Assembly: GCF_003337735.1 (NCBI RefSeq)
Contig: NZ_QPJY01000002.1
Coordinates: 683,617-747,616, forward strand
Length of the DNA stretch: 64,000 nucleotides
Source: Thioalbus denitrificans
GTDB taxonomy: Bacteria > Pseudomonadota > Gammaproteobacteria > DSM-26407
Reading direction: 5' to 3'
The translations under genes and the position numbers were made by a program. The notes beneath the pieces were generated by a model that ran no database searches, was not told where the DNA came from, and saw only the letters and a program-made list of their open reading frames with translations. The first letter of the stretch is position 1; the number at the start of each line of letters is the position of its first letter. Shown in pieces: positions 51,410 to 60,110 of the stretch.

Positions 51410-52231
51410 CTACAGCCAGCGCTTGCGGCGGCGGTAGGACTTGAGGTTCTTGAAGGATTTGCGCTCGTCGTCGCCGCCGCCGAGGTAGAACTCCTTGACG
51501 TCCTCGTTGTTGAGGAGCTCTTCGCGGGTGCCGTCGAGGACGATCTTGCCCGATTCCATGATGTAGCCGTAGCTGGCCTGGCGCAGGGCCATGTTGGCGT
51601 TCTGCTCCACCAGCAGCATGGTGATGCCCTGCTCGCGGTTGATGGTCCGGATGATGTTGAACACCTCCTTGACCAGCAGCGGAGACAGGCCCATGGAGGG
51701 CTCGTCGAGCAGGATCATGCGCGGACGCGCCATCAGGGCGCGGCCGATGGCGAGCATCTGCTGCTCGCCGCCGGAGAGGTAGCCGGCGAGGCCCGTGCGC
51801 TCCCTGAGGCGGGGGAAGTAGTCGAACACCATCTCGATGTCGTCCTTCACCCCCTTGTCCCGGCGGGTATAGGCGCCGAGGCGGAGGTTCTCGATGACGG
51901 TCATGTCCTCGACGATGCGCCGGCCCTCCATCACCTGGAAGATGCCGCGCCGGACGATCTCCTCGGGAGCGCGGTTGTTGATGGTCTCGCCCATGAAGGT
52001 GACCTGGCCCCGGGTCACCTCCCCGTCCTCGGTGCGCAGCAGCCCGGAGATGGCCTTCAGGGTGGTGGACTTGCCCGCGCCGTTGGGGCCGAGCAGGGTC
52101 ACGATGGCTCCCTCCGGCACCTCCAGGCTCACGCCCCGCAGCACCAGGATCACCTCGTCGTAGACCACCTCGATGTTGTTGACGGTAAGGATCGGCTCCT
52201 TCGTCTCCGCCCGGGTCGCCGCTTCAGCCAT
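51410..52231 (-). CDS. livF: Branched-chain-type ABC transporter ATPase (LivF-like)
   Basis: ATG 52231 is preceded by GAGGTGG; 273 residues. ATPase motifs are GPNGAGKST (Walker A), SGGEQQMLAIGRALMARP (signature) and MILLDEPSMGLS (Walker B). The C-terminal tail after EDVKEFYLGG is longer and basic (SYRRRKRW). LivF pairs with LivG on the LivHM permease. It is separated from livK by a terminator and a gene-free repeat pair, so it may have its own promoter. Confidence 0.92.
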   Translation of the reverse strand: MAEAATRAETKEPILTVNNIEVVYDEVILVLRGVSLEVPEGAIVTLLGPNGAGKSTTLKAISGLLRTEDGEVTRGQVTFMGETINNRAPEEIVRRGIFQVMEGRRIVEDMTVIENLRLGAYTRRDKGVKDDIEMVFDYFPRLRERTGLAGYLSGGEQQMLAIGRALMARPRMILLDEPSMGLSPLLVKEVFNIIRTINREQGITMLLVEQNANMALRQASYGYIMESGKIVLDGTREELLNNEDVKEFYLGGGDDERKSFKNLKSYRRRKRWL

Positions 52232-52291
52232 ATGCCACCTCAGTGGGTTCTGATCCAACCGCAAACCGCAGATTGGGGAACAATCGATCTA

Positions 52292-52484
52292 CCGCAGATT
52301 GGCGTTGATTTGCGCTGATTTTGCACTCGCTTCAAACGGGGCCGCTGCCGGATCCTCGCCCGGCACACGCAGGCCGCTTGTCCTGTCATGGCGATGGACA
52401 ACGCCAACCACCCTCGGAAGCTGTCTCTCTTCCACAGTTCTCGCGGACACCACCATGCAAACACCAATCAACGCAAATCTGCGG
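52292..52484. repeat. Gene-free CCGCAGATT inverted pair
   Basis: CCGCAGATTGGCGTTGATTT (52292) faces AATCAACGCAAATCTGCGG (52466-52484). A partial extra CCGCAGATTGGG lies at 52267. It is in the livK-livF gap. Confidence 0.85.
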
Positions 52485-52494
52485 TTGAATCCCT

Positions 52495-52525
52495 AAAGAA
52501 AAGCGGGCGGCGCGGGGCCGCCCGC
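52495..52525 (-). terminator. Rho-independent terminator after livK
   Basis: On the minus strand GCGGGCGG-CCCCGCG-CCGCCCGC is an 8-bp perfect stem followed by TTTTCTTT. It lies 8 bases past the livK stop and should end or attenuate the livG-to-livK transcript. Confidence 0.85.
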
Positions 52526-52532
52526 CGGTCGC

Positions 52533-53774
52533 TTACCAGCCGAGCCACTCGGGGCGGCGTTCGAGGGTCGCGGTGTAGACGTTCTCGAAGCCGTTCGGGG
52601 TGCTCTTGTAGACCAGCACCTGGTTGGTGCCGCGATGATCATCGGGAGTCCAGGTGGAGGGCAGGCAGACGCCTTCCAGCCCGGCCGGGACGTGGTCGGT
52701 CATCTGCTCCATGGCCGCCTTGATGTTGGTGCCGGTGACACCGCCGTCCATCTTCTCGGCCGCGAGCATGGCGTCATGCATGAAGAATACGCCGCAGACC
52801 GCGCGCATGTAGTGAAGCACGCGCGCCTCGTTGCCGGAAGGATCGGACATCCTGGACACGGCGCGCACGGTCTCCATGCCGGGCGCGTCGGAGTTCCAGC
52901 CGGCGGCGCCCACCACCCAGGCGATGCCGTAGCCGGCGTCACCCGCCGCGGCCTGGGCATTCTCGTCCCAGCCCCAGACGTTGGAGATGAACTGGGTGTC
53001 GACGCCCACGGTGGCGCAGGACTTCACCAGGGAGATGTTGGAGCCGGAGGTGTTGGCCAGGTAGGCGTAGTTGGCGCCGGACTCCTTCAAGGACAGGCAC
53101 TGGGCCTTGAAGTCACCGGGCTTGAGGGAGTAGACGATGGGATTGAGCACCTCGAAGCCGAGCTCCTCGGCATAGGCGGCGCAGGCCTCCTTGGGGGCGT
53201 TCGGGTAGGGGTGGTTGTCGCCCATGTGCACGAACTTGGGCTTGCCCTCGCCGCCCTTGGCCTTCCAGTCCTCGGACGCCCACTGCACCACGCCGCGGCA
53301 GCCGTCGGAGTAGGACGGTCCGTAGAAGAAGTTGTAGGGCGCGGCGGCCTTGGTGCGCTCCGACTTACCCATGGGATCGGTCAGGTGGCCGGAGTAGGAG
53401 GCGGACATGAAGAAGACCTCGTCATTGGTGACGAACTTCACCAGCGCCTCGGTATCGGCCGTGCCCCAGCCCTGGATGGCTACCGGCGCCGGGTTGGAGG
53501 CCATCCACCGCTTGTAGGTGGCGATGGCCTGGGGGGCGTTGTAGGAGTAGTCGACGGTCTCGAAGCTGAGCTGACTGCCGTCGATGCCGCCGTTGGCATT
53601 GATGTAGTTCATCGCGTCGGCGATGCCCTGCCCGTAGGGCTTGCCCACGTCCGAGGTGGGACCGGTGTAGGCGGCCAGGTGGCCCACCGTGATCGAATCG
53701 GCGGCGGAGGCGGTGCCCGCCATCAGGCCGGCCAGCGCCGCCGCCATGGCAGCCGGGATAACGCACTTGTTCAT
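52533..53774 (-). CDS. livK: Periplasmic substrate-binding protein (LivK-like)
   Basis: ATG 53774 lies eight bases after AGGAG; two earlier in-frame starts are too close to it. The 413-residue protein has a signal peptide (AAMAAALAGLMAGTASA) and the Peripla_BP_6 fold: ITVGHLAAYTGPTSDVGKPY, GIADAMNYINANGGIDG, IQGWGTADTEALVKF and YAYLANTSGSNISLVK. It delivers ligand to LivHM. In transporters with adjacent CoA ligases the ligand is often an aromatic or aliphatic carboxylic acid rather than leucine; that is inference. Confidence 0.92.
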   Translation of the reverse strand: MNKCVIPAAMAAALAGLMAGTASAADSITVGHLAAYTGPTSDVGKPYGQGIADAMNYINANGGIDGSQLSFETVDYSYNAPQAIATYKRWMASNPAPVAIQGWGTADTEALVKFVTNDEVFFMSASYSGHLTDPMGKSERTKAAAPYNFFYGPSYSDGCRGVVQWASEDWKAKGGEGKPKFVHMGDNHPYPNAPKEACAAYAEELGFEVLNPIVYSLKPGDFKAQCLSLKESGANYAYLANTSGSNISLVKSCATVGVDTQFISNVWGWDENAQAAAGDAGYGIAWVVGAAGWNSDAPGMETVRAVSRMSDPSGNEARVLHYMRAVCGVFFMHDAMLAAEKMDGGVTGTNIKAAMEQMTDHVPAGLEGVCLPSTWTPDDHRGTNQVLVYKSTPNGFENVYTATLERRPEWLGW

Positions 53775-53888
53775 ATCCATCACTCCTCTGCTTCCTTCGG
53801 TTGTATTGGCTCTCTGTTGCCGAGAGTCCTTCCGCTCCCGGACCGGCGTCGTGCGCTGCCGGCGGGAGATTTCTGCTGCGAGACTTCG

Positions 53889-54950
53889 TTAGTAGGAAAA
53901 CGGATACAGCTTCCAGTACGCCTTGACCATCTTCCAGCGGTGGGCGAGGCCGTCCGGTTCGAAGATCAGGAACAGGATGATCGCCAGGCCGATGGCCATC
54001 TGCTTGATATAGGCCACCCCCTGGCTGAGCCCGGGCAGCATGTCGCCGACGCTCCCCACCAGGCTGGTCATCACCTCCGGCAGCAGCACCATGAAGGTGG
54101 TGCCGAGCAGCGCTCCCATGACCGATCCCAGCCCGCCGATGATCACCATGCCCAGGAACTGGATGGAGAGCAGGATGGTGAAGCCCTCGGCGGAGACGAA
54201 GCCCAGGTAGTGGCCGTAGAGGGCGCCGCCGATGCCGGCATAGAAGGAGGAGATGCCGAAGGAGAGGATGCGGTACTTGGTCAGGTTGATGCCCATGATC
54301 TCGGCGGAGAGATAGTGGTCGCGCACCGCCACGAAGGCGCGCCCGTCCCGGGTGCGCAGCAGGTTGGCGCCGAACAGGAACATCACCACCACGAAGAACA
54401 GCACCACGTAGAAATAGCTCTGGTCGGAGCTCATCGAATAGCCGAACAGGGAGATGGAGTTGGCCAGCGAGCCGGATGAGCCGCCGGTGAACCACTCGGC
54501 GCGGGCGAAGAAGTCCTCGAGGATGAACTGGGAGGCGAGCGTGGCGATGGCCAGGTAGAGCCCCTTGATGCGTCCGGCCGGCACGCCCACGATCATCCCC
54601 ACGGCGGTGGTCAGCACGCCCGCCAGCGGTATGGACAGGATGACCGGAATGCCGAAGCTGTTGTTGATCCAGGCCGAGGCGAAGGCGCCGAAGCCGAAGA
54701 AGGCGGCGTGGCCGAGGGAGATCTGGCCGGTGAAGCCCACCAGGATGTTGAGCCCCAGGGCGGCGATGCCGTAGTAGCCGATCTGGATCAGCAGGTTGAG
54801 GTAGTAGGCGTTCAGCACCAGCGGCGCCAGCACCAGCAGCACCACCCCGCCCAGCGCGAAGTTGCGCGACATGGGTGTGGGGAAGATGGTGGTGTCCGCG
54901 CGGTAGCTGGTGCGGAATTCGCCGCAGCGCATGGTGGCGTGTCCGGCCAT
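53889..54950 (-). CDS. livM: ABC transporter permease LivM-like
   Basis: The 353-residue inner-membrane protein has about nine helices and the LivM signature: LGLNILVGFTGQISLGHAAFFG, YLAIATLASQFI, GRAFVAVRDHYLSAEIMGIN and FLGMVIIGGLGSVMGALLG. It is encoded three bases after livH and forms the translocation pore with it. Confidence 0.93.
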   Translation of the reverse strand: MAGHATMRCGEFRTSYRADTTIFPTPMSRNFALGGVVLLVLAPLVLNAYYLNLLIQIGYYGIAALGLNILVGFTGQISLGHAAFFGFGAFASAWINNSFGIPVILSIPLAGVLTTAVGMIVGVPAGRIKGLYLAIATLASQFILEDFFARAEWFTGGSSGSLANSISLFGYSMSSDQSYFYVVLFFVVVMFLFGANLLRTRDGRAFVAVRDHYLSAEIMGINLTKYRILSFGISSFYAGIGGALYGHYLGFVSAEGFTILLSIQFLGMVIIGGLGSVMGALLGTTFMVLLPEVMTSLVGSVGDMLPGLSQGVAYIKQMAIGLAIILFLIFEPDGLAHRWKMVKAYWKLYPFSY

Positions 54951-54953
54951 GGG

Positions 54954-55847
54954 TCAGATCCTCTCGATATCCTTGGTGCCGAACAGCCCGTAGGGCTTGA
55001 TCATGAGGATGATCACCAGCACGTAGAAGGGCGCCACGGTGTAGAGATTGCCCAGGTGCAGCCACTGGGCGTCGAAGTACTCGGCCAGGTTTTCCAGCAC
55101 CCCGATGGTCAGCCCGCCGACGATGGCGCCGACGATGGAGTCGAGACCGCCGAGAATCACCGCCGGGAAGACCTTGATGCCGAAGAACGAGAGCGCCGAG
55201 GAGACGCCGTTGACCATGCCCACCACCACCCCGGCCAGCGCCGAGACCATGGCGGAGATGGCCCAGGACATGGCGAAGACCTGCTTCACCGAGATGCCCA
55301 GGCTCTGGGCCACCTGCTGGTTGAAGGCGGTGGCGCGCATGGCCAGGCCCAGGCGCGAGTATTTGAAGAAGTAGTAGAAGCCCACCATGATGACCAGCGA
55401 AATCACCAGGCTCATCATGTAGGCGGTCTGCACCTGCAGCCCGAGGATGTTGATGGACTCGGTCTCGAACACCCGTGGGAAGGGCTTGGCGAACACGCCG
55501 AAGATCCAGCCCATCAGGCTCTGGAAGAAGATGGACAGGCCGATGGTGACCATGATCACCGAGATGATGGGCTCGCCGATCATCGGCCGCAGCACCACCA
55601 CCTGCAGCAATACGCCGAAGATCAGCATGAACAGGAAGGTCAGCGGGAAGCCGATCCAGATGGGCGCCTCGAAACTGGTCATGAGCCACCAGCAGACCCA
55701 GGCGCCGATGAGCAGGAATTCGCCCTGGGCGAAATTCACGATCTGGGTGGACTTGTAGATCAGCACGAAGCACATGGCCACCACGCCGTATAGGGTGCCC
55801 ACGATGAGCCCGTTGACCACCAGCTGCAGCAGCAGGTCCAGATTCAT
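54954..55847 (-). CDS. livH: ABC transporter permease LivH-like
   Basis: A 297-residue permease with about eight helices: LLLQLVVNGLIVGTLYGVVA at the N-terminus, INFAQGEFLLIGAWVCWW-like NFAQGE motif, GLAMRATAFNQQVAQSLGI and AVILGGLDSIVGAIVGGLTIG. It pairs with LivM and lies 101 bases downstream of the CoA ligase gene. Confidence 0.93.
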   Translation of the reverse strand: MNLDLLLQLVVNGLIVGTLYGVVAMCFVLIYKSTQIVNFAQGEFLLIGAWVCWWLMTSFEAPIWIGFPLTFLFMLIFGVLLQVVVLRPMIGEPIISVIMVTIGLSIFFQSLMGWIFGVFAKPFPRVFETESINILGLQVQTAYMMSLVISLVIMVGFYYFFKYSRLGLAMRATAFNQQVAQSLGISVKQVFAMSWAISAMVSALAGVVVGMVNGVSSALSFFGIKVFPAVILGGLDSIVGAIVGGLTIGVLENLAEYFDAQWLHLGNLYTVAPFYVLVIILMIKPYGLFGTKDIERI

Positions 55848-55948
55848 GCATTCATCTCCCGGCCGGGTTCGGTTGCCACAGGCAGCGCGTCGCCGCGCCC
55901 CTGAATTCGGTACTGTTCATCTCCGCATCCTCCATGGCCATGACGGTG

Positions 55949-57916
55949 TCAGCCCACCGCCCGCTGGCGCGGGAGCTGCGCTTCCGTCGCACCGCCGCCG
56001 TGGCCGGGAATCAGGTCCACCACCGGCAGGTCGGTCTCGATGCGGGACCGGGTTCCGTCCTGGAAGGTGATGACGGTATCCACGTGCACGGAACCGCGGT
56101 CGGTGTAGATGGCGTCGATGATGTCGGCGTACTTCTCGTTGATGACGCCGCGGCGCACCTTGCGGGTACGGGTCAGCTCGCCGTCGTCCGGGTCCAGCTC
56201 CTTGTACAGCAGGAGGAACTTGCGGATGCGCTGGGCCTCCGGCAGGGTGGCGTTCACCTTGCGCACCTCCTCCTCCAGCAGCCCGTAGATATGGGAGTTG
56301 GCGGAGAGGTTGGTGTAGTTGGTGAAGCTGATGCCCCGCTGCTCCGCCCACTTGGCGACGATGCCGAAGCGGATGCAGATGATGGCGGAAAGATAGGGGC
56401 GCTCGTGGCCGAGGATCACCGCCTCGGCGATGAACGGCGAGAACTTGAGCTTGTTCTCGATGAACTGGGGCGAGAACCGGGCGCCGCCGCTGGTGGTGGC
56501 CAGATCCTTGATGCGGTCGATGACCACCAGGTGGCCGCTCTTCTGCTTGATGTAGCCGGCATCCCCCGTGTGCATCCAGCCGTCGCGGACATCGGCCCGG
56601 GTGGCCTCCTCGTTCTTGTAGAAGCCGAGGAACATGCCGCTGGTGCGGGCGACGATTTCGCCCACGCCGTTCTCGTCGGGATTGTCGATGCGGATCTCGG
56701 CATTGTCGAAGGGCACCCCCACGCTGTCGAAATCCACGTCGTCGGCGGCATGGATGGTGTAGGCGCCCGCCAGCTCGGTCTGGCCGTAGAGCTGGCGCAG
56801 CGGGACGCCCATGGCCTGGAAGAAGCGGAAGGTCTCGGGCCCCAGGGCCGCGCCGCCGGTGGCGGCGGAACGGAGGTAGGTGAAGCCGAGGCGGTCCTTG
56901 AGGGCGCGGAACAGGATCCAGTGGGCGAGGCGCGAGGGCCGGCCCTCCTCCAGGGACTTCATGCCGAGCCGCATGCCGAGCTCGAACATCTTCTGCTTCA
57001 AGCGGGTGGCATCCATCATCCGGGCGCGCACATCCGCGGAGATGGACTCCCAGACCCGGGGCGCCAGGAGCACGAAGGAGGGACCGATTTCGCGCAGGTC
57101 CGCCATCATGGTCTCGGGCTCCTCGACGAAGTTCACCACCGTGCGGGCGATGAGCCACTGCCCCACGGCATACACCTGCTCCATGATCCAGGGCAGCGGC
57201 AGCACCGAGACGTAGTTGTCGCCCGGCAGCTTGGGATCGGCCCGCAGGTAGGCGCTGCAGTGGTCCAGGAAGGGGCCGGCCTGGAGCATGGCGAGCTTGG
57301 GATTCGAGGTGGTGCCCGAGGTGGTGCAGAGCACCGCGACGTCCGTGCTGCTGCCCTCGCCGAGCAGGCGCTCGTAGAGGCCTGGTTCGGACTCCCCGGC
57401 CTTCTTCCCGAGCGCGACCAGCTCCTCCTCGCTCATCAGCCGCTCGTCCTTGTACTTGCGCATGCCGCGGGGATCGCAGTAGACGATGTGATCGACGCAC
57501 GGGCACTCCGCGGTAAGCTCGAGCAGCTTGTCCACCTGCTCCTCGTCCTCGGCGATGATGATGCGCGCCTGGGCGTAGTTGATGAGGTAGGCCACCTCCT
57601 GGTTCATGGAGTCCTGGTAGATGCCCAGGCTCATGGCCCCCAGCGCATGGGCGGCGATCTCGCCGAACAGCCACTGGGGCCGGTTGTCGCCGATGATTCC
57701 CACCACCTCGCCGCGGCGGATGCCGAGCGCGTGCATGCCGAGCGCGAACAGGCGCACCCGTTCGTTGCACTGGGCCCAGGTGTATTCATTCCAGATGCCG
57801 AAGTCCTTCTCGCGCATGGCCACCGCGTCGGGATGGGTCGCGGCATTGTGGGCCAGCAGGCGGGGAAAGGTGTCGAAGGTCCGGACGTCGCCGTAGTCGG
57901 TAGTCTGGTCAGCCAT
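55949..57916 (-). CDS. Long-chain-fatty-acid-CoA ligase-like AMP-binding protein
   Basis: ATG 57916 overlaps the livG stop (TGATG); 655 residues. AMP-binding motifs are CTTSGTTSNPKLAM, LRSAATGGAALGPETFRFF, LYGQTELAGAYTIH, GWMHTGDAGYIKQKSGHLVVIDR and the DLATTSGGARFSPQFIEN segment. It resembles FadD15-like ligases with an extended C-terminus (EKYADIIDAIYTDRGSV). Being embedded among Liv genes, it probably activates the transported acid to its CoA thioester on entry. The chain or ring type of substrate is unknown. Confidence 0.9.
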   Translation of the reverse strand: MADQTTDYGDVRTFDTFPRLLAHNAATHPDAVAMREKDFGIWNEYTWAQCNERVRLFALGMHALGIRRGEVVGIIGDNRPQWLFGEIAAHALGAMSLGIYQDSMNQEVAYLINYAQARIIIAEDEEQVDKLLELTAECPCVDHIVYCDPRGMRKYKDERLMSEEELVALGKKAGESEPGLYERLLGEGSSTDVAVLCTTSGTTSNPKLAMLQAGPFLDHCSAYLRADPKLPGDNYVSVLPLPWIMEQVYAVGQWLIARTVVNFVEEPETMMADLREIGPSFVLLAPRVWESISADVRARMMDATRLKQKMFELGMRLGMKSLEEGRPSRLAHWILFRALKDRLGFTYLRSAATGGAALGPETFRFFQAMGVPLRQLYGQTELAGAYTIHAADDVDFDSVGVPFDNAEIRIDNPDENGVGEIVARTSGMFLGFYKNEEATRADVRDGWMHTGDAGYIKQKSGHLVVIDRIKDLATTSGGARFSPQFIENKLKFSPFIAEAVILGHERPYLSAIICIRFGIVAKWAEQRGISFTNYTNLSANSHIYGLLEEEVRKVNATLPEAQRIRKFLLLYKELDPDDGELTRTRKVRRGVINEKYADIIDAIYTDRGSVHVDTVITFQDGTRSRIETDLPVVDLIPGHGGGATEAQLPRQRAVG

Positions 57917-58728
57917 CACGCCACTCGCTCGTTCGGGTCGGCATCGCCCGCCGCCTCCTCGCCCAGGTAGGCGGTGCGCACGTGCTCGTTGCGCATCACC
58001 TCCTCCGGCAGCCCGTCGGCAATCTTCTTGCCGAAGTCCAGCACCATGACCCGGTGGGAGATGTCCATCACCACGCCCATGTCGTGCTCGATCATGATGA
58101 CCGTCATGCCCCACTCCTCGTTGAGGTCGATGACATAGCGGGCCATGTCCTCCTTCTCCTCCAGGTTCATGCCCGCCATGGGCTCGTCGAGGAGGATGAG
58201 GTCGGGCTTCAGGGCCACGGCGCGGGCGAGCTCCACCCGCTTGCGCAGACCGTAGGAGAGGGTTCCGGCGACGGCCTTGCGGATGTGGCTGATCTCGAGG
58301 AAGTCGATGATGTCCTCCACCGCCCGGCGGTGATCCAGCTCCTCCCGCTGGGCTCCGGTGAGCCAGTACAGGGAGCCGGTGAGGAAGTTGTTCCGCATCA
58401 GGTGGTGGCGGCCCACCATGATGTTGTCCAGGACCGTCATGTGGTTGAACAGGGCGAGGTTCTGGAAGGTGCGCCCGATGCCCAGCTGGCAGCGCTGGTT
58501 GGGCCTGAGGCGGGTCACGTCGCGACCCTGGAACAGGATCCGGCCCTGGTTCGGGCTGTAGCGACCGGAGACGCAGTTGAGCATCGAGGTCTTGCCGGCC
58601 CCGTTGGGACCGATGATGGAGAACAGCTCGCCCCGATCCACGCTGAAGTTGATGTCGGTCAGCGCCCGTACGCCGCCGAAGACCAGGGAGACATCGTTCA
58701 CTTCCAGCAGCGGTGCCGCATCGCTCAT
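57916..58728 (-). CDS. livG: Branched-chain-type ABC transporter ATPase (LivG-like)
   Basis: The 270-residue ATPase has GPNGAGKTS, TFQNLALFNHMTVLDNIMVG, signature LSYGLRKRVELARA, Walker B LILLDEPMAGM and IEHDMGVVMDISHRVMVLDFG, plus the LivG-type insert around the Q-loop (MRNNFLTGSLYWLTGAQREE). It is the first gene of the operon livG-ligase-livH-livM-livK. A 16-bp palindrome about 230 bases upstream is a candidate operator. Confidence 0.93.
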   Translation of the reverse strand: MSDAAPLLEVNDVSLVFGGVRALTDINFSVDRGELFSIIGPNGAGKTSMLNCVSGRYSPNQGRILFQGRDVTRLRPNQRCQLGIGRTFQNLALFNHMTVLDNIMVGRHHLMRNNFLTGSLYWLTGAQREELDHRRAVEDIIDFLEISHIRKAVAGTLSYGLRKRVELARAVALKPDLILLDEPMAGMNLEEKEDMARYVIDLNEEWGMTVIMIEHDMGVVMDISHRVMVLDFGKKIADGLPEEVMRNEHVRTAYLGEEAAGDADPNERVA

Positions 58729-58954
58729 CGGCCCACCTCCGGCGTCGAGCCGCAGGGTTGACCCGGCGGCGCAAAGCCGGGTACGGCGCCGGCCCGCCCG
58801 TATCCGTGGACAAGCCGTTGTCCCGGATGGGGATCTGTCACTCGTATCACAGTCCCGCCCTCTCTCGCTCTTGTCTGTTCAGTGTCGGCGGTGGTCCGCC
58901 GAACGCTGCGCTTCCCCGCGCGTCTTTTCGCGTACGTCAACGGAAGCCTATCTT

Positions 58955-58970
58955 ACGTTTACGTAAACGT
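58955..58970. promoter_or_regulatory. 16-bp palindrome upstream of livG, candidate operator
   Basis: ACGTTTACGTAAACGT is a perfect palindrome in an AT-rich stretch unusual for this DNA (58950-58980). It resembles operator sequences of acyl-CoA and branched-chain catabolism regulators such as the MerR-type LiuR or TetR-type fatty-acid repressors. The livG operon encodes CoA ligase and acid transport functions, so ligand-responsive control is likely; no such regulator is in the window. Confidence 0.55.
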
Positions 58971-59026
58971 TAAATTAACTGGCCTACGGGGTCAATGGTT
59001 TCTCGCCCCGTCAGAGGCCCGGAACG

Positions 59027-59848
59027 TCAGTGCGACATCAACACCGGCAGCGTCATGTGACGCAGCAGGTGCCGCGTTGCCCCGCCGAGCACCAGTTCGG
59101 TGAAGCGGGCCCGGCCGTAGGCGCCCATGACCAGCAGATCGGCCGCCTCGTCCGCCGCGCGGGAAAGCAGCATGTTGCCCACGTCGATGTCATGGGCGAC
59201 CAGGTAGCTCGACTCGGACTTCACTCCATGCCGCGCCAGGTGCAGGCAGATATCCGCGCAGGGAATGGGACCGTGCTCCCGGTCGCGCTCGGCCGGGTTG
59301 ACCGCCAGCACCTGCACCCAGTCGGCCTTCTGCAGCAGGGGCAGGGCGTCGTTGATCGCGCGTGCCGCCTCGCGGCCCCCGTTCCACGCCACCAGCGCCC
59401 GGCCGACACGGCCGCTGAACCGCCAGGCGTAGGGCACCACGAGGACGGGGCGGCCCAGTTCGAGCATCAGCCGCTCGGGGAGATCGGGGGGAATCACGTC
59501 GCTGCGCGCCTCCGGATCCTGCTGCCCCAGGATCACCAGGTCGGCATGGCGGCCATGGGTCCGCACCTCCTGGATCAGCGCCTGGTCGGAGCCGGGAATC
59601 AGCGCCTGGCGCCACTCCACGGTCACGCCGCTGTCGGCGGCCAGCGCCTTGAACCGCGCCTGGGCCTCCTCCGCCGCCTTGAGCACGCTCTCGCTGCGGC
59701 TGCCGAAGCCCTGGAGGTTGGAGATGTTGCTGGCGAACAGCACCGTGAGGTGCGCGTCGTGCTGCCGCGCCACCGCCAGCGCGAACTCCAGCCGCCGCTT
59801 GCACGGCGGCGTGTTGTCCACGTGCACCAGGATGTCTTTCAGCGCCAT
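59027..59848 (-). CDS. Universal stress protein, tandem UspA domains
   Basis: The 273-residue protein holds two UspA-like halves. The first begins LKDILVHVDNTPPCKRRLEFAL with VILGQQDPEAR; the second shows GRALVAWNGGREAARAINDAL and the nucleotide-loop segment DLLVMGAYGRARFTELVLGGATRHLL (GXXGR...GG pattern), ending LPVLMSH. The second half probably binds ATP. Stress-linked function is typical; target unknown. It stops 57 bases before the palindrome of the livG operon. Confidence 0.9.
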   Translation of the reverse strand: MALKDILVHVDNTPPCKRRLEFALAVARQHDAHLTVLFASNISNLQGFGSRSESVLKAAEEAQARFKALAADSGVTVEWRQALIPGSDQALIQEVRTHGRHADLVILGQQDPEARSDVIPPDLPERLMLELGRPVLVVPYAWRFSGRVGRALVAWNGGREAARAINDALPLLQKADWVQVLAVNPAERDREHGPIPCADICLHLARHGVKSESSYLVAHDIDVGNMLLSRAADEAADLLVMGAYGRARFTELVLGGATRHLLRHMTLPVLMSH

Positions 59849-59877
59849 TGCTTTCCCCTGTTGTGTGAAAAACCCTG

Positions 59878-60093
59878 TTCACCACGAAGGCACGGAGGAC
59901 ACGAAGAAAGGAACAAATGAACCGCAGATTTACATTGATTTTCGTTGATTGTTCAGGAACCTCCGTTGTGCCTCATTCCGGATCCGGACGTGAATCTTAT
60001 CGGAGCGCCCGCGATGCCTGATGCAAAATCAACGTCAATCTGCGGTTTAAGATCTTTTGCCTTTCTTCGTGTCCTCCGTGCCTTCGTGGTGAA
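59878..60093. repeat. Nested gene-free inverted repeats, perfect 34-bp outer arms
   Basis: TTCACCACGAAGGCACGGAG and the next 14 bases (59878-59911) are exactly complementary to 60060-60093. Inside lies an imperfect CCGCAGATTTACATTGATTT pair (59921-59950 with 60025-60046). The roughly 75-bp core has no reading frame. It fills the gap between the universal stress and enoyl-CoA hydratase genes. Confidence 0.92.
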
Positions 60094-60110
60094 AGTCGCT
60101 TCCCGGCCGC

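Noticed and set aside
57917-58813. Extension of the FadD-like ligase to 954 residues as a fusion
   Set aside because: The extra 300 residues overlap livG out of frame and lack any motif; the ligase starts at 57916.
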